This document shows, one piece after another, positions 8,055 through 18,626 of a DNA stretch of 64,000 nucleotides. The position numbers were made by a program, and so were the translations under genes. The notes under the pieces were generated by a model. It did not search any database and was not told the origin of the DNA. It worked only from the letters and a program-made list of their open reading frames with translations. Position 1 is the first letter of the stretch. Each line of letters begins with the position of its first letter. Origin of the DNA: Nakamurella endophytica (GTDB lineage: Bacteria > Actinomycetota > Actinomycetes > Mycobacteriales > Nakamurellaceae); the NCBI RefSeq assembly GCF_014646215.1, contig NZ_BMNA01000005.1:42080-106079 (forward strand). The letters are read 5' to 3'.

Positions 8055-9476
8055 GTGTTCTCCACGCCCGAAGAGCTGGTCGCCTACATCAAGGACAACG
8101 ACGTCGAGGTCTTCGACATCCGGTTCTGCGACCTCCCCGGCGTCATGAACCACCTGACCGTGCCCGCCGCCACGGTCTCGGCCGACTCGCTGGCCGGCGG
8201 CATGGCGTTCGACGGGTCGTCCATCAAGGGCTTCCAGTCCATCCACGAGTCCGACATGACCCTGCTGCCGGACGTCACCACCGCGCGGATCGACCCGTTC
8301 CGCCGCCGCAAGACCATGACGTGCAACTTCTTCGTGCACGACCCGCTGACGCTGCAGCCGTACTCCCGCGACCCGCGCAACGTCGCCCGTAAGGCCGAGG
8401 AGTACCTGGCCAGCACGGGCATCGCCGACACGGCTTTCTTCGGCCCCGAGGCGGAGTTCTACATCTTCGACGACGTCCGTTTCGGCGAGTCGGCGCGCGG
8501 CAGCTTCTACTCGGTGGACTCCGAGGAGGGCTGGTGGAACACCGGCCGCGAGGAGGTGGGTGGCAACCTCGGGTACAAGACCCGCTTCAAGGGCGGCTAC
8601 TTCCCCGTCCCGCCGTACGACCACCAGGCCGACCTGCGCGAGGACATCGTCGCCAACCTGACCTCGATGGGCTTCGCCGTCGAGCGCGGGCACCACGAGG
8701 TGGGCACGGGCGGGCAGGCGGAGATCAACTACCGCTTCAACACCCTGCTCGCCGCGGCCGACGAGATCATGCTGTTCAAGTACATCGTCAAGAACACCGC
8801 CTGGGCGGCCGGCAAGACGGCCACCTTCATGCCCAAGCCGCTGTTCGGTGACAACGGGTCGGGCATGCACGCCCACCAGTCGCTGTGGATGGGCGGCCAG
8901 CCGCTGTTCTACGACGAGGCCGGCTACGGCGGCCTGTCCGACGTGGCCCGCTACTACATCGGCGGCCTGCTGCACCACGCGCCGTCACTGCTGGCCTTCA
9001 CCAACCCGACGGTCAACAGCTACCACCGGCTGGTCCCCGGCTTCGAGGCCCCGGTCAACCTTGTCTACTCGGCCCGGAACCGGTCCGCTTGCATCCGCAT
9101 CCCGCTGACCGGCACCAACGCCAAGGCCAAGCGGCTCGAGTTCCGCTGCCCCGACCCGTCCTCGAACCCCTACCTGGCGTTCGCGGCCATGCTGATGGCC
9201 GGCCTGGACGGCATCAAGAACAAGATCGAGCCGCCGGCACCGGTGGACAAGGACCTGTACGAGCTGCCGCCGGACGAGGCCGCGAACATCCCGCAGGTGC
9301 CGGGTTCGCTCGGCGCGGTGATCGACCGGCTGGAGTCCGACCACGCCTACCTGCTGGACGGCGGGGTGTTCACCGACGACCTGATCGAGACGTGGATCCG
9401 GCTCAAGCGCGAGGAGATCGACGCCATCCGGCTGCGGCCGCACCCGCACGAGTTCGCGATGTACTTCGACATCTGA
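8055..9476 (+). CDS. glnA: glutamine synthetase type I-beta
   Basis: Makes glutamine from glutamate, ammonia and ATP; a cytoplasmic dodecamer. The 473-residue protein starts [20 protein letters not shown] and has the family blocks [19 protein letters not shown] (~52-70), [21 protein letters not shown] (~271-282), [17 protein letters not shown] and [20 protein letters not shown]. The adenylylation tyrosine is Tyr402 in [10 protein letters not shown], so activity is expected to be controlled by GlnE. GTG 8055 is preceded by GAAGGAG at a 7-nt gap. Transcriptional control by GlnR is suggested by the boxes upstream. A 16-bp terminator hairpin follows. Confidence 0.97.
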   Translation: MFSTPEELVAYIKDNDVEVFDIRFCDLPGVMNHLTVPAATVSADSLAGGMAFDGSSIKGFQSIHESDMTLLPDVTTARIDPFRRRKTMTCNFFVHDPLTLQPYSRDPRNVARKAEEYLASTGIADTAFFGPEAEFYIFDDVRFGESARGSFYSVDSEEGWWNTGREEVGGNLGYKTRFKGGYFPVPPYDHQADLREDIVANLTSMGFAVERGHHEVGTGGQAEINYRFNTLLAAADEIMLFKYIVKNTAWAAGKTATFMPKPLFGDNGSGMHAHQSLWMGGQPLFYDEAGYGGLSDVARYYIGGLLHHAPSLLAFTNPTVNSYHRLVPGFEAPVNLVYSARNRSACIRIPLTGTNAKAKRLEFRCPDPSSNPYLAFAAMLMAGLDGIKNKIEPPAPVDKDLYELPPDEAANIPQVPGSLGAVIDRLESDHAYLLDGGVFTDDLIETWIRLKREEIDAIRLRPHPHEFAMYFDI

Positions 9477-9831
9477 TCGCTGCGCGGCGACCTCCGGCGT
9501 CGCCGGAGGTCGCCGCGGCCGTCCACCACGGCGTCGCCGTCCCGGCCCGCCACCCGCTCCCGGGGTGGCGGGCCGTCGTCGTCCACAGGACGGCGCGATC
9601 GGCGGACCGGTCGTGCGCGGCCACCCGTCACGCTCGGCCCCCGGGCCGGACACCGCCCGTCGCGCCCGGCCGCCGGGTACCGCCGCCCATCCGGAGCCGG
9701 TGGCGGCCGGGCGAGGGCCGGGGTCCCATACTCGTGACGCCGGCAGCCCCCGGACCCGCTCGCCGCCGTCCGGCCGCGCGGGAGTCGCAAGGCGCCGGGA
9801 CGGACCGGCCGACCACCAGGAGGAACCGCCC
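9477..9831. other. 355-bp spacer glnA to YCII-like gene
   Basis: Contains the glnA terminator at its left end and the AGGAGG ribosome site of the next gene at its right end. The rest, including an open but low-quality Arg/Pro-rich frame from 9565 that runs into the next gene, shows no conserved protein, RNA or operator that I can recognise. Confidence 0.5.
9483..9517 (+). terminator. 16-bp hairpin after glnA
   Basis: Perfect stem of 16 bp (9483-9498 with 9502-9517) and a GTC triloop, starting 7 nt after the glnA stop. Confidence 0.85.
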
Positions 9832-10125
9832 ATGCCGCTGTTCGCGGTGCTGTACACCTACGGCGAGCACACCGACCAGCTGCGCGACGAGCACCGGCCG
9901 GCGCACCGGGCGTTCCTGCGCGACCTGGCCGACCCGGCCGGCACCGTGGTCATGCTGTCCACCGGCCCGTTCACGGATGTCCCCGGTGCCCTGCTGGTGG
10001 CGCAGGGGCCCGACGCCGCCGCCGTCGAGCGCGCCCTCGACGAGGACCCCTTCCTGCACATCGGCGCCATCGCGGAGCGGCGGGTGCACGGCTGGTCGCC
10101 GGTCAGCGGTCCCTGGGCGTCCTGA
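9832..10125 (+). CDS. YCII-like small protein
   Basis: A 97-residue protein (MPLFAVLYTYGEHTDQLRDEHRPAHRAFLRDLADPAG...) with the YciI/ABM-like layout: first strand FAVLYTY, helix with the conserved R-x-x-H region DEHRPAHRAFLRDL, strand TVVMLSTGPF, then GALLVAQGPDAAAVERALDEDPFLHIGAIAERRVHGWSPV. The DPF-x-x-x-G-x-x-x-x-x-V block with its Asp/His is characteristic of YCII proteins, which are small putative enzymes of unknown substrate. The ATG has AGGAGG about 7 nt upstream. Convergent with smc, which ends 54 bp away. Confidence 0.8.
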   Translation: MPLFAVLYTYGEHTDQLRDEHRPAHRAFLRDLADPAGTVVMLSTGPFTDVPGALLVAQGPDAAAVERALDEDPFLHIGAIAERRVHGWSPVSGPWAS

Positions 10126-10179
10126 GGCCGCCGGCCGCGGCCCGACCGACCCGCACCGGACGCCACCGCGGCGTCGGGG

Positions 10180-13100
10180 TCAGGACCCGTCGGCCGCAGC
10201 CGTCCCGCCGGCCGCCGCTGCCCCGGCGGCCGCGCCGACCGGCTCGGCGGCGCGGATCCGCTGGCTGATCACCTGGCTGATCCCGTCGCCGCGCATCGAG
10301 ACGCCGTACAGCGCGTCGGCGGCCTCCATGGTGAACTTCTGGTGCGTGATGATGATCAACTGCGAGGACGCCCGCAGCTGAGCGAGCAGGCCGACCAGCC
10401 GGGTCAGGTTGACCTCGTCGAGTGCCGCCTCGACCTCGTCCATGATGTAGAACGGGCTGGGACGGGCCCGGAAGATGGCCACCAGCAGCGCCACCGCGGT
10501 CAGCGAGCGCTCCCCGCCGGACAGCAGCGACAGCCGCTTGACCTTCTTGCCCGGCGGCCGGGCGTGCACCTCGACGCCGGTGGTCAGCATGTCCGACGGG
10601 TCGGTGAGCACCAGCTCGCCGTCGCCGCCGGGGAACAGCGCCGCAAAGACCTGGCCGAACTCCCGGGCGACGTCGTGGTACGCCGACGTGAAGACCTCCA
10701 GGATCTTGGCATCCACCTCGGCGATCACCGACTGCAGGTCGCGCCGCGTGGACCGCAGGTCCTCGAGCTGCGTCGACAGGAACGAGTGCCGCTCCTCCAG
10801 CGCCGCGAACTCCTCCAGCGCGAGCGGGTTCACCTTGCCCAGCAGCGCGAGGTCCCGTTCGGCGCGGCGGGCCCGGCGCTGCTGCGTCTCCAGGTCGAAC
10901 GGCACCGGACCGGGCGCGGTGACGTCCTCCCCCCGGTCGCGAGCGGTCTCGAACTCGGTCATCTCGACCACGCCGGGTGGCACCGGCACGTCCGGGCCGA
11001 ACTCGGCGACGAGGTCCGCGGCGGTCATCGCGAACTCGGTGGCCGCCCGCTCGGCCAGCTGCTCCAGCCGCAGTGCCTGCTGGGCGCGCTGCACCTCGTC
11101 GCGGTGCACGGCGTCGGTCAACGCGTCCCACTCGCGCTGCAGCTCCAGGGACCGCGTGCGGGCGGCGGACAGCGCCTCGTCGGCCGCCGTCCGGCGGCGG
11201 GCCGCCACGTCCCGCGCCGCCACGGCGGCCTGCAACGACCGCTCGAGCCGCTCGGCGGCCCGGCCACCGGCCTCGACCACCCGCCCGGCGGCGGCCGCCT
11301 GGGCGGCCCGGCGCTGCTGCGCCGCCTCGGCACGTGCCCGGGCCTCCCGCTCCTGGCGGGCCGCGCGGCGCAGAGCCTCCGCCGTGCCGGCCGACGACCG
11401 GGCCCGCTCCTCCGCGGTGCGCAGCGACAGGCGGGCGTCCATCTCCCGCTGCCGGGCCGCCCCGACCCGGTCCCGGAGCCGGTCCCGCCCGGTGGTGTCG
11501 GACTCCTCCGGAACCTCCGCCCGCTGCGCCACCGAGAGCCGTTCCTGCAGTTCGGCGACGGTGGCAGCGTGCCGTTCCCGCTGCTCCAGGGCGACCGAGC
11601 GCTGCCGGGTGAGCCGGTCGGCCTCTGCCGCGGCCGACCGGGCCGCCTCCCCGGACCGGCCCAGCTGCTCGGCCACCGCAGACAGCCGGGCGTCGGACTC
11701 GTGGAGCGCGGCCAGGGTGCGGTCCGCGTCGGTCCGGCACCGCTGCTCCTCGGCCGCTGCCCCGGCGTGGGCCGCGGCCAGCTCCGCCACCCGGGCGGTG
11801 ACGGCGTCGAGCTCCGCGCGGGCGCCGTCCAGCGCGGCCTGCAGCTCGAGCACGCCCTGGCCGCTGCCCTGCCCGCCGACGGCCGAAGCGGTCGACAGCA
11901 GGTCACCGCCGGCGGTGACCAGGGTCAGCTCCGGATGCCCGGCCAGCACCGCCGCGGCGGCGGTCAGGTCGGTCACGACCGCCACCCCGGCCAGCACCCG
12001 GTCGACGGCGGCCCGCAGCTCCGGCGGCACGGTCACCAGGTCGGCCGCCCACCGCGCACCCTCGAGCGGCGCGGGCCGGGCGGCGGGATCGGGTGCGCCG
12101 CCCACCAGGAGCGCCGCCCGCCCGGCGTCGCGCGCCCGGAGCAGGTCCAGCACTGCGACGGCGTCGTCGACGGAGCCGACGGCCACGCCTTCGGCGAGCG
12201 CGCCGAGCGCGGCGGTCAGCGCCACCTCGTCGCCGGGAGCCACCTCGACCAGCTCGGCGAGCACGCCGCGGAATCCCGGCAGCTCGCCGGCACGACGCAG
12301 GTCCGCGGCGCCGTCCCGACGCTCCGCCGCCAGCGCCAGGGCGTCGACCCGCGCGGTGAGCCGGGCCTGCTCCGCCCGGGCCGACCGGGCGGACTCGGTC
12401 AGCTCGGCGACGCGGGCGGCCGTCGACTCCCAGGCCGCCTGGGCCGCCTCGTGCGCCTCGTCCAGGCCCTCCTCGGACTGGTCCAGATCACCGACCGAGT
12501 CCTGCAGCGTCTCGAACTCGGCGGTGGCCGCCGCCACCCGAGCCGCGGCCGCGTCGATGGCGCGGCCGAGCCGCTCGATCTCGTCGTCGGCCGCCGCCAA
12601 CCGCGACCGGACGGCGTTCACCTGGCCGGTCAGCCTGGCCAGGCCCTCACGGCGGTCGGCCGCCGCCCTGGACGCCTGCAGCAGGGCGGCCTCCGCGGCG
12701 CGCAGCTCGTCCTCGAGGGCGGCGCGGGCGGCGGTCGCCGCGTCCACCCCGGAGCGGGCCGTGTCCACCGCCCGGTCCAGCACCGCCTGCTGGGTCTCGG
12801 CGCGCTCGGCCGCGGCGTCGAGCTCGTCGGGATCACGGCCGCCCCGCGGCGGCTCGACGGGTGCGGCCAGGTTGCGCTGCCGTTCCTGGGCGAGCGTCAC
12901 GGTGCCACGGAACCGCTCGGCCAGCGCGGACAGCGCGAACCAGGTCTCCTGGGCGGCTGCGTGCGCCGGCCCGGCCGCGGCCGCCGCGGCGCCTGCCGCG
13001 CGCTCCTCGTCCTGCACGGCGGCCAACTGCTGCTGGACCTGCGCCCGGTGCTGCTGGGCGAGCGCCTCGTCCCTGGTCTCGTGTTCGATGTGCGCGGACA

Positions 13101-13809
13101 GCTCGGCCAGGTCGTGGGCCAGCAGCCGCGCCCGTGCGTCGCGCAGCTCGGCCTGCACGCCGGCGGCGCGCCGGGCCACCTCGGCCTGCCGGCCCAGCGG
13201 CTTGAGCTGCCGGCGCAGCTCGGCGGTGAGATCGGTGAGCCGGGTCAGGTTGGCCTGCATGGCGGCCAGCCGACGCTCCGCGCGCTCCCGCCGCTTGCGG
13301 TGCTTGAGCACCCCGGCGGCTTCCTCGATGAACGCCCGGCGGTCCTCCGGACGGGCCTGCAGCACCGCGTCGAGCCGCCCCTGGCCGACGATGACGTGCA
13401 TCTCCCGGCCGATCCCCGAGTCGGACAGCAGCTCCTGGATGTCCAGCAGTCGGCAGCCCCGGCCGTTGATCTCGTACTCGCCGGCGCCGTCCCGGAACAT
13501 CCGGCGGGTGATGGCGACCTCGGAGTACTCGATCGGCAGGGCGCCGTCGGAGTTGTCGATCGTCAACGTCACCTCGGCGCGGCCGAGCGGCGGCCGGTCC
13601 GCCGTGCCGGCGAAGATGACGTCCTCCATCTTGCCGCCGCGCAGCGCCTTGGCACCCTGCTCGCCGAGCACCCAGGCGATGGCGTCCACGACGTTGGACT
13701 TGCCCGACCCGTTCGGGCCCACGACGGCGGTGATGCCCTTCTCGAACACCAGGGTGGTCGACGACGCGAACGACTTGAAGCCCTTGAGCGTCAGCGACTT
13801 CAGGTGCAC
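10180..13809 (-). CDS. smc: chromosome segregation ATPase SMC
   Basis: Condensin core ATPase that compacts and segregates the chromosome with ScpA/ScpB. The 1209-residue protein has Walker A GPNGSGKSN at 31-39 with the N-terminal HLKSLTLKGFKSFA, a first coiled coil (~170-500), a hinge (~500-680, including AGELPGFRGVLAELVEVAPG and EGVAVGSVDDAVAVLDLL), a second coiled coil, the ABC signature LSGGERSLTA from about 1096 and Walker B FYIMDE near 1120, ending in an Ala/Gly tail. GTG 13809 follows GGGAGGAG at a suitable distance; the frame extends upstream without protein character. It is the last gene of the minus-strand block and lies 132 bp after acyP. Confidence 0.97.
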   Translation of the reverse strand: MHLKSLTLKGFKSFASSTTLVFEKGITAVVGPNGSGKSNVVDAIAWVLGEQGAKALRGGKMEDVIFAGTADRPPLGRAEVTLTIDNSDGALPIEYSEVAITRRMFRDGAGEYEINGRGCRLLDIQELLSDSGIGREMHVIVGQGRLDAVLQARPEDRRAFIEEAAGVLKHRKRRERAERRLAAMQANLTRLTDLTAELRRQLKPLGRQAEVARRAAGVQAELRDARARLLAHDLAELSAHIEHETRDEALAQQHRAQVQQQLAAVQDEERAAGAAAAAAGPAHAAAQETWFALSALAERFRGTVTLAQERQRNLAAPVEPPRGGRDPDELDAAAERAETQQAVLDRAVDTARSGVDAATAARAALEDELRAAEAALLQASRAAADRREGLARLTGQVNAVRSRLAAADDEIERLGRAIDAAAARVAAATAEFETLQDSVGDLDQSEEGLDEAHEAAQAAWESTAARVAELTESARSARAEQARLTARVDALALAAERRDGAADLRRAGELPGFRGVLAELVEVAPGDEVALTAALGALAEGVAVGSVDDAVAVLDLLRARDAGRAALLVGGAPDPAARPAPLEGARWAADLVTVPPELRAAVDRVLAGVAVVTDLTAAAAVLAGHPELTLVTAGGDLLSTASAVGGQGSGQGVLELQAALDGARAELDAVTARVAELAAAHAGAAAEEQRCRTDADRTLAALHESDARLSAVAEQLGRSGEAARSAAAEADRLTRQRSVALEQRERHAATVAELQERLSVAQRAEVPEESDTTGRDRLRDRVGAARQREMDARLSLRTAEERARSSAGTAEALRRAARQEREARARAEAAQQRRAAQAAAAGRVVEAGGRAAERLERSLQAAVAARDVAARRRTAADEALSAARTRSLELQREWDALTDAVHRDEVQRAQQALRLEQLAERAATEFAMTAADLVAEFGPDVPVPPGVVEMTEFETARDRGEDVTAPGPVPFDLETQQRRARRAERDLALLGKVNPLALEEFAALEERHSFLSTQLEDLRSTRRDLQSVIAEVDAKILEVFTSAYHDVAREFGQVFAALFPGGDGELVLTDPSDMLTTGVEVHARPPGKKVKRLSLLSGGERSLTAVALLVAIFRARPSPFYIMDEVEAALDEVNLTRLVGLLAQLRASSQLIIITHQKFTMEAADALYGVSMRGDGISQVISQRIRAAEPVGAAAGAAAAGGTAAADGS

Positions 13810-13941
13810 GTGCGGGCTCCTCCCTGACTCCGTGGCGCCGGCGCGGCGGCCGGTGCGACACGGGCGGCTGCCAGGGTAACCGCGGGGCGGGCCGCGACGG
13901 CGGCGCCGGGCCGGTGCCCCGGCCGGGCGGCGCACGCGGGA

Positions 13942-14253
13942 TCAGCGCTCCACGAACCCCTGCTCGCCGCGGGCCGCGCCCCACTGCTCGCCGACGTGCA
14001 CGACGGTGCCCGGGGTGTCCGGACCCTGCAGCGCCGCCAGTAGCGCCGCCGCCGCCGCGCGCGGACCCTCGGCCACCACCTGCACCCGGCCGTCCGCCAG
14101 GTTGGTGGCGCTGCCGGCGAGGCCGAGCTCGAGCGCGCGGGCCCGGGTCCACCAGCGGAAGCCGACGCCCTGCACCCGGCCCTGCACGAACGCCGTCAAC
14201 CGCACGGCGTCCTCGCCGCCCGGGCCGTCGGCGTCCCCCGGCTCGCCGGACAC
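13942..14253 (-). CDS. acyP: acylphosphatase
   Basis: Hydrolyses acyl-phosphates such as carbamoyl- and 1,3-bisphosphoglycerate-type anhydrides. The 103-residue protein has the signature [11 protein letters not shown] with the catalytic Arg (phosphate loop VQGVGFR) and [16 protein letters not shown] with the catalytic Asn. The N-terminal 17 residues are an extra polar stretch. GTG 14253 lies 1 nt beyond the stop of the preceding gene, whose end supplies a GAGG ribosome site, so the two are translationally coupled. Position next to smc agrees with the actinobacterial acyP-smc order. Confidence 0.93.
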   Translation of the reverse strand: MSGEPGDADGPGGEDAVRLTAFVQGRVQGVGFRWWTRARALELGLAGSATNLADGRVQVVAEGPRAAAAALLAALQGPDTPGTVVHVGEQWGAARGEQGFVER

Positions 14254-14254
14254 C

Positions 14255-15679
14255 TCAGGACCCCGCGGGCAGGTGGTAGACGGTCAGCCGCCGCGGGTCC
14301 ACCGCGAACTCCACCTCGTCGACCGGGTCGCCGACCTCGCCGTCGAACGCCGGCGGCAGCGGTCCGGACAGCGACCGGATCCGCACCCGGGGCAGGTCCA
14401 GCGCCTCGAACACGGTGCTGCGCTCCACCAGGCCGAGCACGGAGTAGAGGATGCCGCGAGTCCGGGACAGCGGCCGGTCGGCGCGCAGGTATTGCACGTC
14501 CAGGACGCCGCTGGCCAGGTCGTCCCGCCAGGCTGGCGCGAGCCCGCGCGGCCGGTAGCGGCCGTTGCCGACGAAGACGATCCACACCGGGAGCGTGCGC
14601 CCGTCGATCTGCAGCTGCAGCGGGCGGTGCCGCAGCAGCGTGCGGAACAGCGCGTACCCGGTGGCCGGCCACTTGCCCATCCGCGCGGTCATCCGGTCCC
14701 GCCGCTGCACCATCTCCGGGTACCCACCGATGCTGGCGGTGTTCAGGAACGGCCGGCCGTCCACCGTCGCGAGGTCCACCGCGCCCGCCCGGCCGTTCTC
14801 CACGGCCTGCGCGACGAGCGCCGGTTCGACCAGCCCGAGCGCCACCGCGAAGTGGTTCAGCGTCCCGAACGGGAAGACCGCCAGGGGCAGCCCGTGGTCG
14901 TGGGCCCAGGCCGCGACCGCTGCCGCCGTCCCGTCCCCGCCGGCCACGCCGACGGCCTGCGGGCGCTCGCCGAGCACGTCGCCCAGGTCCTGCGAGGTGG
15001 GGTCCCACGCGACGATCCGGGCCTCCGGCAGCAGCTCGGACAGCTGCTCGCGGCCGGGCTTCGCGGTCCCCGAGGCGTCGTTCACCACGATCGTCAGGCC
15101 GCGACCGCGGGGCAGGGCCGGCGCCGTCGCGGGTGCGGTGTCGGCCGGACCCCACGGCTTCACCGGCCACAGCCGGCGCCCGGCGAACGCCACTGCGGTG
15201 CCGATGGCGGCGCCGGTCACGACGTCGGACGGGTAGTGCACACCGACGTGCACCCGGGAGTACGCCACGGCACCGGCCAGCGGCGCCAGCACCGCGGCCG
15301 CCGCCGGGTACTCCAGGGTGGCGCCGGTGGCGAAGGCCGCGGCGGACGCGGCGTGGCCGCTCGGGAACGACGAGGTCCACGGGACCCGGCCGATGCGCCG
15401 GGCGACCGCCGTGCGCTCCGCGTCCGGGCGGCGCCGGCCGACCAGCGGCTTGATCACCGAGTTGGCGACCGTGCTGGACAGCGCCAGGGAGGCGACGCCC
15501 CGCAGTGCCGCCCGCCGCGGCCGCTTGCCGGCCAACCAGCCGGCCGCGGCCAACCCGAACCACAGCACGCCGTGGTTGGCGCTGGTGGTCAGGATCCGCA
15601 TGGCCCGGTCCACCGGCCGTGGGAGCGGGACCGGCGCCGGGACGACGGAAGGGTCGGGTGCCTCGTCGGTCGTCCGCAT
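14255..15679 (-). CDS. PAP2 phosphatase-diacylglycerol kinase fusion
   Basis: A 474-residue two-domain lipid enzyme. Residues ~20-185 are a PAP2 phosphatase with all three motifs: [18 protein letters not shown] and [12 protein letters not shown], plus several hydrophobic helices, so this half is membrane-bound. Residues ~190-474 are a DAGK/lipid-kinase catalytic domain with [25 protein letters not shown] and the late [16 protein letters not shown] and [12 protein letters not shown] blocks. One domain is expected to remove a phosphate from a lipid and the other to add one; substrates are unknown. The ATG at 15679 has TAAGGT 6 nt upstream (leaderless) which also reads as a weak ribosome site. 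Confidence 0.88.
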   Translation of the reverse strand: MRTTDEAPDPSVVPAPVPLPRPVDRAMRILTTSANHGVLWFGLAAAGWLAGKRPRRAALRGVASLALSSTVANSVIKPLVGRRRPDAERTAVARRIGRVPWTSSFPSGHAASAAAFATGATLEYPAAAAVLAPLAGAVAYSRVHVGVHYPSDVVTGAAIGTAVAFAGRRLWPVKPWGPADTAPATAPALPRGRGLTIVVNDASGTAKPGREQLSELLPEARIVAWDPTSQDLGDVLGERPQAVGVAGGDGTAAAVAAWAHDHGLPLAVFPFGTLNHFAVALGLVEPALVAQAVENGRAGAVDLATVDGRPFLNTASIGGYPEMVQRRDRMTARMGKWPATGYALFRTLLRHRPLQLQIDGRTLPVWIVFVGNGRYRPRGLAPAWRDDLASGVLDVQYLRADRPLSRTRGILYSVLGLVERSTVFEALDLPRVRIRSLSGPLPPAFDGEVGDPVDEVEFAVDPRRLTVYHLPAGS

Positions 15680-15685
15680 TCGGCC

Positions 15686-15691
15686 ACCTTA
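15686..15691 (-). promoter_or_regulatory. -10 element of PAP2-DGK gene
   Basis: TAAGGT on the minus strand, 6 nt before ATG 15679. It would separate this gene and acyP from the mutM group upstream, which ends 175 bp away. Confidence 0.5.
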
Positions 15692-15854
15692 GGGAACCGG
15701 ACGGCCCCGATCCTCCGATCGGCAGATCGCGAGGGGGTGACGCCGGTCCGCCCGAGGCCGCCGGCGATCCGCGGCGGTCCCCCGGTCGTGCACGGGTGTG
15801 CGCGCCGCCGCAACCGGCCGGCGGCACACCACGCCGGGACGTCCGACCCGGGTG

Positions 15855-16715
15855 TCAGGACCGCGGTCGGCGCTGGCAGCGCGGGCAGTAGAAGGACGAG
15901 CGGTTCATGAAGGCGTCCCGGCGGATCGGTGTCCCGCAGCGGTCGCAGGGCTCGTCCTGCCGTCCGTAGGCGTGCAGGGACCGCTCGAAGTAGCCGGACT
16001 CGCCGTTGACGTTGACGTACAAGCTGTCGAACGACGTGCCCCCGGCCGCCAGCGCCGCGGTCATCACCTCGGTGGCGGCGACGAGGACCCGCCGCACGTC
16101 GGGCCGGGTGAGCGCCTCCGTCCGGCGGGCGTAGTGCAGCCGGGCGAGCCAGAGGGCCTCGTCGGCGTAGATGTTGCCGATGCCGGACACCACCGTCTGG
16201 TCCAGCAGTGCCCGCTTGATCTCCGTGCGACGTCGCCGCACCGCTGCGACGACGGCCTCCTGGTCGTACCCGGGGTCGAGCGGGTCCCGCGCGATGTGCC
16301 GGACGGGGTCGGGCAGGTCGGCGCCGCCCGGGACGAACTGCAGCCCGCCGAACGTCCGCTGGTCGACGAAGTCCAGGTCCGGCCCGCCGTCGGTGAAGCT
16401 CCAACGCACCCGCAGGTGGACGTGGTCGGGGCCGCGGGCGCCGTCCGGGCCGCTGCCGTTGAGCCGGAACTGCCCGCTCATCCCGAGGTGGGCGAGCACC
16501 GCGTCGCCGCTGTCCATGGCGAACCACAGGTACTTGCCCCGCCGCCGGACGTCCTCGACCCGGTGACCGGGGACGACGGCACGGAAGTCGGCGGCACCGC
16601 CGGGATGCCGGCGGACCGCCCGGTCCGAGTGCACGGAGACGGTGGCCACCGTGCGTCCGGCGACGTGGGCGACCAGGCCGCGGCGGACCACCTCGACCTC
16701 GGGCAGCTCCGGCAC
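15855..16715 (-). CDS. mutM: formamidopyrimidine-DNA glycosylase MutM (Fpg)
   Basis: Removes 8-oxoguanine and FaPy lesions by combined glycosylase/AP-lyase action. The 286-residue protein begins [14 protein letters not shown], which supplies the catalytic N-terminal Pro and Glu, then [24 protein letters not shown], the helix-two-turn-helix block [18 protein letters not shown], and the C-terminal zinc finger [10 protein letters not shown]...FYCPRCQR. Start GTG 16715; the gap from the rnc stop is only 6 nt, so it is cotranscribed with rnc and rpmF. Confidence 0.96.
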   Translation of the reverse strand: MPELPEVEVVRRGLVAHVAGRTVATVSVHSDRAVRRHPGGAADFRAVVPGHRVEDVRRRGKYLWFAMDSGDAVLAHLGMSGQFRLNGSGPDGARGPDHVHLRVRWSFTDGGPDLDFVDQRTFGGLQFVPGGADLPDPVRHIARDPLDPGYDQEAVVAAVRRRRTEIKRALLDQTVVSGIGNIYADEALWLARLHYARRTEALTRPDVRRVLVAATEVMTAALAAGGTSFDSLYVNVNGESGYFERSLHAYGRQDEPCDRCGTPIRRDAFMNRSSFYCPRCQRRPRS

Positions 16716-16721
16716 GGACGG

Positions 16722-17609
16722 TCAGTCGCCCGCCGACGCGGCCGGCGGGACCGGCGACCCCACGGAGCCGTTGGCCTGCGGGGTGGGCAGATCGAGCACC
16801 GGCAGGCGGGGGGACGCCACCGGACCGCCGGCGGGAGCCGGTCCAGCGGGGTTCCCGGCAGGGCCGTCACCCTCGACCTCGGTGCCGCGGATGTCCTCGT
16901 AGGCGGCGGCCGCCGCGCGCTGCTCGGCCTCCTTCTTGGTCCGGCCGGACCCGGAGCCCCGGGCGGCGCCGCCGAGCAGGACCTGCGCACGGAACGTCTT
17001 GGCGTGATCCGGGCCCTCCTCGCCGACGTGGTACTCCGGCGCTCCGAGGCCCTCGACCGACGCCAGCTCCTGCAACGAGGTCTTCCAGTCCAGGCCGGCG
17101 CCGCGGCCCGGCGCCTCCTGCAGCAGGGGGTCGAACAGGCGGTGCACCACCGCGCGGGCCGTCTCCAACCCGTGGTCCAGGTACACCGCGCCCAGGACGG
17201 CCTCGACCGCGTCCGCGACGATCGACTCCTTGTCGCGCCCGCCCGTCAGCTCCTCGCCGCGGCCGAGCCGCAGCAACGCGCCGAGCCCGACGGCGCGACC
17301 GACCCCGGCCAGCGCGTGCATGTTGACCACCGACGCCCTGAGCTTGGCCAGCCGCCCCTCGGGCAGGTCGGGGTGCCGGTGGTACAGCGCGTCGGTGATG
17401 ACGATGCCGAGCACCGCGTCGCCGAGGAACTCCAGCCGCTCGTTGGTAGGGATGCGGCCGTGTTCGTAGGCGTAGGAGCGGTGCGTCAGCGCCAGCTCGA
17501 GCAGCGCCGGGTCCACCGCGACCCCCAGCCGGTCGGCGAGGACCGAGGGGTCACCGGCGGCCGACGGCTCGCCGGTGGGCACGGTCGTGCCCCGGTCCCC
17601 GTCCGACAC
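16722..17609 (-). CDS. rnc: ribonuclease III
   Basis: Cleaves double-stranded RNA, including rRNA precursors. The 295-residue protein has the signature [13 protein letters not shown], the second acidic helix [20 protein letters not shown], and a C-terminal dsRNA-binding domain ([22 protein letters not shown] ... [21 protein letters not shown]). Both ends are longer than in E. coli Rnc: a 24-residue polar N-terminus and a Pro/Gly-rich ~50-residue tail. GTG 17609 is 8 nt after the rpmF stop. Confidence 0.96.
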   Translation of the reverse strand: MSDGDRGTTVPTGEPSAAGDPSVLADRLGVAVDPALLELALTHRSYAYEHGRIPTNERLEFLGDAVLGIVITDALYHRHPDLPEGRLAKLRASVVNMHALAGVGRAVGLGALLRLGRGEELTGGRDKESIVADAVEAVLGAVYLDHGLETARAVVHRLFDPLLQEAPGRGAGLDWKTSLQELASVEGLGAPEYHVGEEGPDHAKTFRAQVLLGGAARGSGSGRTKKEAEQRAAAAAYEDIRGTEVEGDGPAGNPAGPAPAGGPVASPRLPVLDLPTPQANGSVGSPVPPAASAGD

Positions 17610-17617
17610 CGCTGGTC

Positions 17618-17797
17618 TCAGACCCCGACGACCTGCCGGCCCTTGTACTGGCCGCAGTTCGGGCAGGCCTGGTGCGGCGGGATGAGCTGGCCACAGGCGC
17701 GATTCGGACAGGTGGCCAGGGTCGGCACCGTCGTCTTCCACTGGGACCGGCGCGCGCGGGTGTTGCTGCGCGACATCTTGCGCTTGGGGACAGCCAC
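17618..17797 (-). CDS. rpmF: 50S ribosomal protein L32
   Basis: A 59-residue ribosomal protein starting [20 protein letters not shown], with a zinc ribbon [20 protein letters not shown]. Start GTG 17797, three nt after the stop of DUF177. The order DUF177-rpmF-rnc-mutM is the standard bacterial operon linking ribosome assembly to RNA processing. Confidence 0.96.
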   Translation of the reverse strand: MAVPKRKMSRSNTRARRSQWKTTVPTLATCPNRACGQLIPPHQACPNCGQYKGRQVVGV

Positions 17798-17800
17798 TGC

Positions 17801-18457
17801 TTACTCCTCGGTGTGGTGGTGCAGGTCGTCGACGGGACCCGCGGCCTCGCCGGATGCGACGGCGACGGAGCCGTCGGGGGACTCGCGGTGCGGGCCGGCC
17901 TGGGCCTGCGCGGCGCCGAAGCGACCGGCCAGGGCTGCCCACCGAGGATCCAGTATCTCATGCGTGTGGCCCGGCTCGACCTCGTCGAGCGGTTCGCCGC
18001 ACTGCGCGCACAGTCCTGGGCAGTCCGGCCGGCACAGCGGCGCCAGCGGGAGCGCCAGCACCAGCTCGTCACGGACCAGCGGCTCGGTGTCGATCAGGTC
18101 GTCGACGATCCGCGGGATCTCGTCCTCGTCGGTGGTCGCGGCCGTCGTGGAATCCGGGTAGGCGTAGAGCTCCCGCAGGTCGGCGTGCACTTCCTCGGCC
18201 AGCGGGCGCAGGCAGCGCGAGCACTCCCCCTCGGCCACGGCGTCGGCGGTCCCGGACACCAGCACGCCCTCCGCCACCGCCTCGAGCCGCAGGTCGAGCC
18301 GGATCCGGCCGCCGACCGGCACCGCGATCAGGTCCAGACCCAGCGGCTGGTCCAGCTGCGGGCTGCCGGACCAGCGCTTGAGGGTGCCCGGACGGCGCCC
18401 GAGCGACCGGATGTCGATCACCCAGGGCGATGCCGGGTCGGGACGCAGGCTGGTCAT
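17801..18457 (-). CDS. DUF177/YceD family protein
   Basis: A 218-residue YceD-like protein, which in other bacteria is encoded with rpmF and assists 23S rRNA/ribosome biogenesis. It shows the conserved [20 protein letters not shown] start, [51 protein letters not shown] and the [16 protein letters not shown] cysteine cluster; its C-terminus is acidic and His-rich. ATG 18457 is preceded by GAGAG. It is 3 nt upstream of rpmF. Exact biochemical activity is not established. Confidence 0.92.
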   Translation of the reverse strand: MTSLRPDPASPWVIDIRSLGRRPGTLKRWSGSPQLDQPLGLDLIAVPVGGRIRLDLRLEAVAEGVLVSGTADAVAEGECSRCLRPLAEEVHADLRELYAYPDSTTAATTDEDEIPRIVDDLIDTEPLVRDELVLALPLAPLCRPDCPGLCAQCGEPLDEVEPGHTHEILDPRWAALAGRFGAAQAQAGPHRESPDGSVAVASGEAAGPVDDLHHHTEE

Positions 18458-18626
18458 GGTGCTCTCGTTCGAAGAGGGGCGGCACGGACCGCGTCCGCGC
18501 AGGGGCAACCGTTCCAGAGTAGTCGAACGCGGCGGATCCGCCCACCGGCACCGGGACGGCGCCGGGACGGCAGCCGGACGCACCCCTCGCCGGAACGATC
18601 GACGCGCCCGGCCGCCGGGCCGGTCG

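Noticed and set aside
10342..13879. Plus-strand open frames over 1100 codons opposite smc
   Set aside because: Low-complexity Ser/Ala/Arg or Gly/Arg shadow of the coiled-coil codons in smc. The smc frame holds Walker A, Walker B and the ABC signature.
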